This document shows, piece by piece, positions 14,030 through 14,117 of a DNA stretch of 14,117 bases. Position 1 is the stretch's first letter, and the number at the start of each line of letters is the position of its first letter. This DNA is from UBA4615 sp044368415 (GTDB taxonomy: Bacteria > Pseudomonadota > Gammaproteobacteria > Burkholderiales > Burkholderiaceae_E), in the NCBI GenBank assembly GCA_044368415.1, contig JBIPLJ010000084.1, positions 1 through 14,117 of the forward strand, in the 5' to 3' direction. The notes beneath the pieces were generated by a model that saw nothing but the letters and a program-made list of their open reading frames with translations, was not told the origin of the DNA and searched no databases. Both the position numbers and the translations under genes were made by a program.

Positions 14030-14117
14030 GTGACGAAGGCAACAAGGCGGGCGCGCTACACGCGGGAGTTCAAGCAAGAGGCGGTGCGCCTGGTCGAGGG
14101 CGGCCAGAGCATCGCAG
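14030..14117 (+). CDS. IS3-family transposase OrfA, N-terminal part (runs off window)
   Basis: The frame starts with GTG at 14030 and stays open to the window edge (29 codons). It reads MTKATRRARYTREFKQEAVR and continues LVEGGQSIA. RYTREFKxEAVRLVExGQSIA is the classic first helix region of HTH_Tnp_1 OrfA proteins of IS3-family elements. The DDE partner OrfB would follow outside the window. Whether the copy is complete cannot be seen. Confidence 0.85.
   Translation, partial: MTKATRRARYTREFKQEAVRLVEGGQSIA

Larger units (their letters stand above)
13967..14117 (+). mobile_element. Second IS3-family insertion sequence, left end (partial)
   Basis: An IS3-type end, TGACCTTGCCCCCGGAAAAC, begins near 13967, about 60 bases before an OrfA start. 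Its terminal sequence and transposase differ from those of the element at 1-127, so the two are not copies of one IS. The rest of the element lies beyond the window. The exact first base is inferred from the usual TG start. Confidence 0.6.

Noticed and set aside
1..14117. CRISPR arrays, tRNA or rRNA genes, riboswitches
   Set aside because: I saw no regularly spaced direct repeats, cloverleaf-like segments or rRNA-like sequence on either strand by reading.

Overview
The window is high-GC DNA, most likely from a Pseudomonadota genome and perhaps an alphaproteobacterium such as a Rhizobiales member. That guess rests on GC-rich codon use (about 75% G+C in a hand-counted 60-base line of the operon), on the insertion-sequence types, and on protein resemblance. 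No rRNA, tRNA or housekeeping gene fixes the taxon.

Left flank (1-1899): insertion-sequence debris. The left end of an IS3-family element (1-127, reading leftwards) abuts a fragment of a P-loop kinase-like gene (128-322). That fragment in turn abuts an IS4/IS5/IS1182-type element (about 325-1816). Its transposase looks open, but its catalytic core is scrambled by two compensating frameshifts.

Core (1900-12323): five tightly packed plus-strand genes form one operon, with gaps of 4, 21, -4 and 5 bases. In order they encode a MoxR-type AAA+ ATPase, a DUF5682 protein, a very large WGR-DUF4132 (MolR-like) protein, a von Willebrand factor A (vWA) protein with an intact MIDAS, and a protein with two SWIM zinc-finger motifs. 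This is the gene set known in E. coli as yehL, yehM, molR/yehI, yehP and yehQ, whose function is poorly understood. By analogy with other MoxR-vWA pairs (RavA-ViaA, NorQ-NorD, BchI-BchD), the ATPase and the metal-dependent vWA adaptor probably remodel a client in an ATP-dependent way. The WGR and SWIM domains point to nucleic-acid or protein-complex recognition. The DUF5682 protein carries conserved His/Glu/Asp motifs that suggest an enzyme active site. The operon is the most interesting part of the window.

Right flank (12324-14117): a decayed region. It holds a minus-strand remnant of an SRPBCC/AHSA1-like gene and the tail of the gene before it, joined by an ATGA overlap. It also holds a hairpin, a short ORF behind a strong ribosome-binding site, a markedly AT-richer unrecognised minus-strand gene (13140-13757), a short minus-strand fragment that may derive from DUF5996, and the left end of a second, different IS3-family element starting near 13967 and running off the window. 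Insertion sequences and gene fragments on both sides suggest an accessory or rearranged region around the operon.
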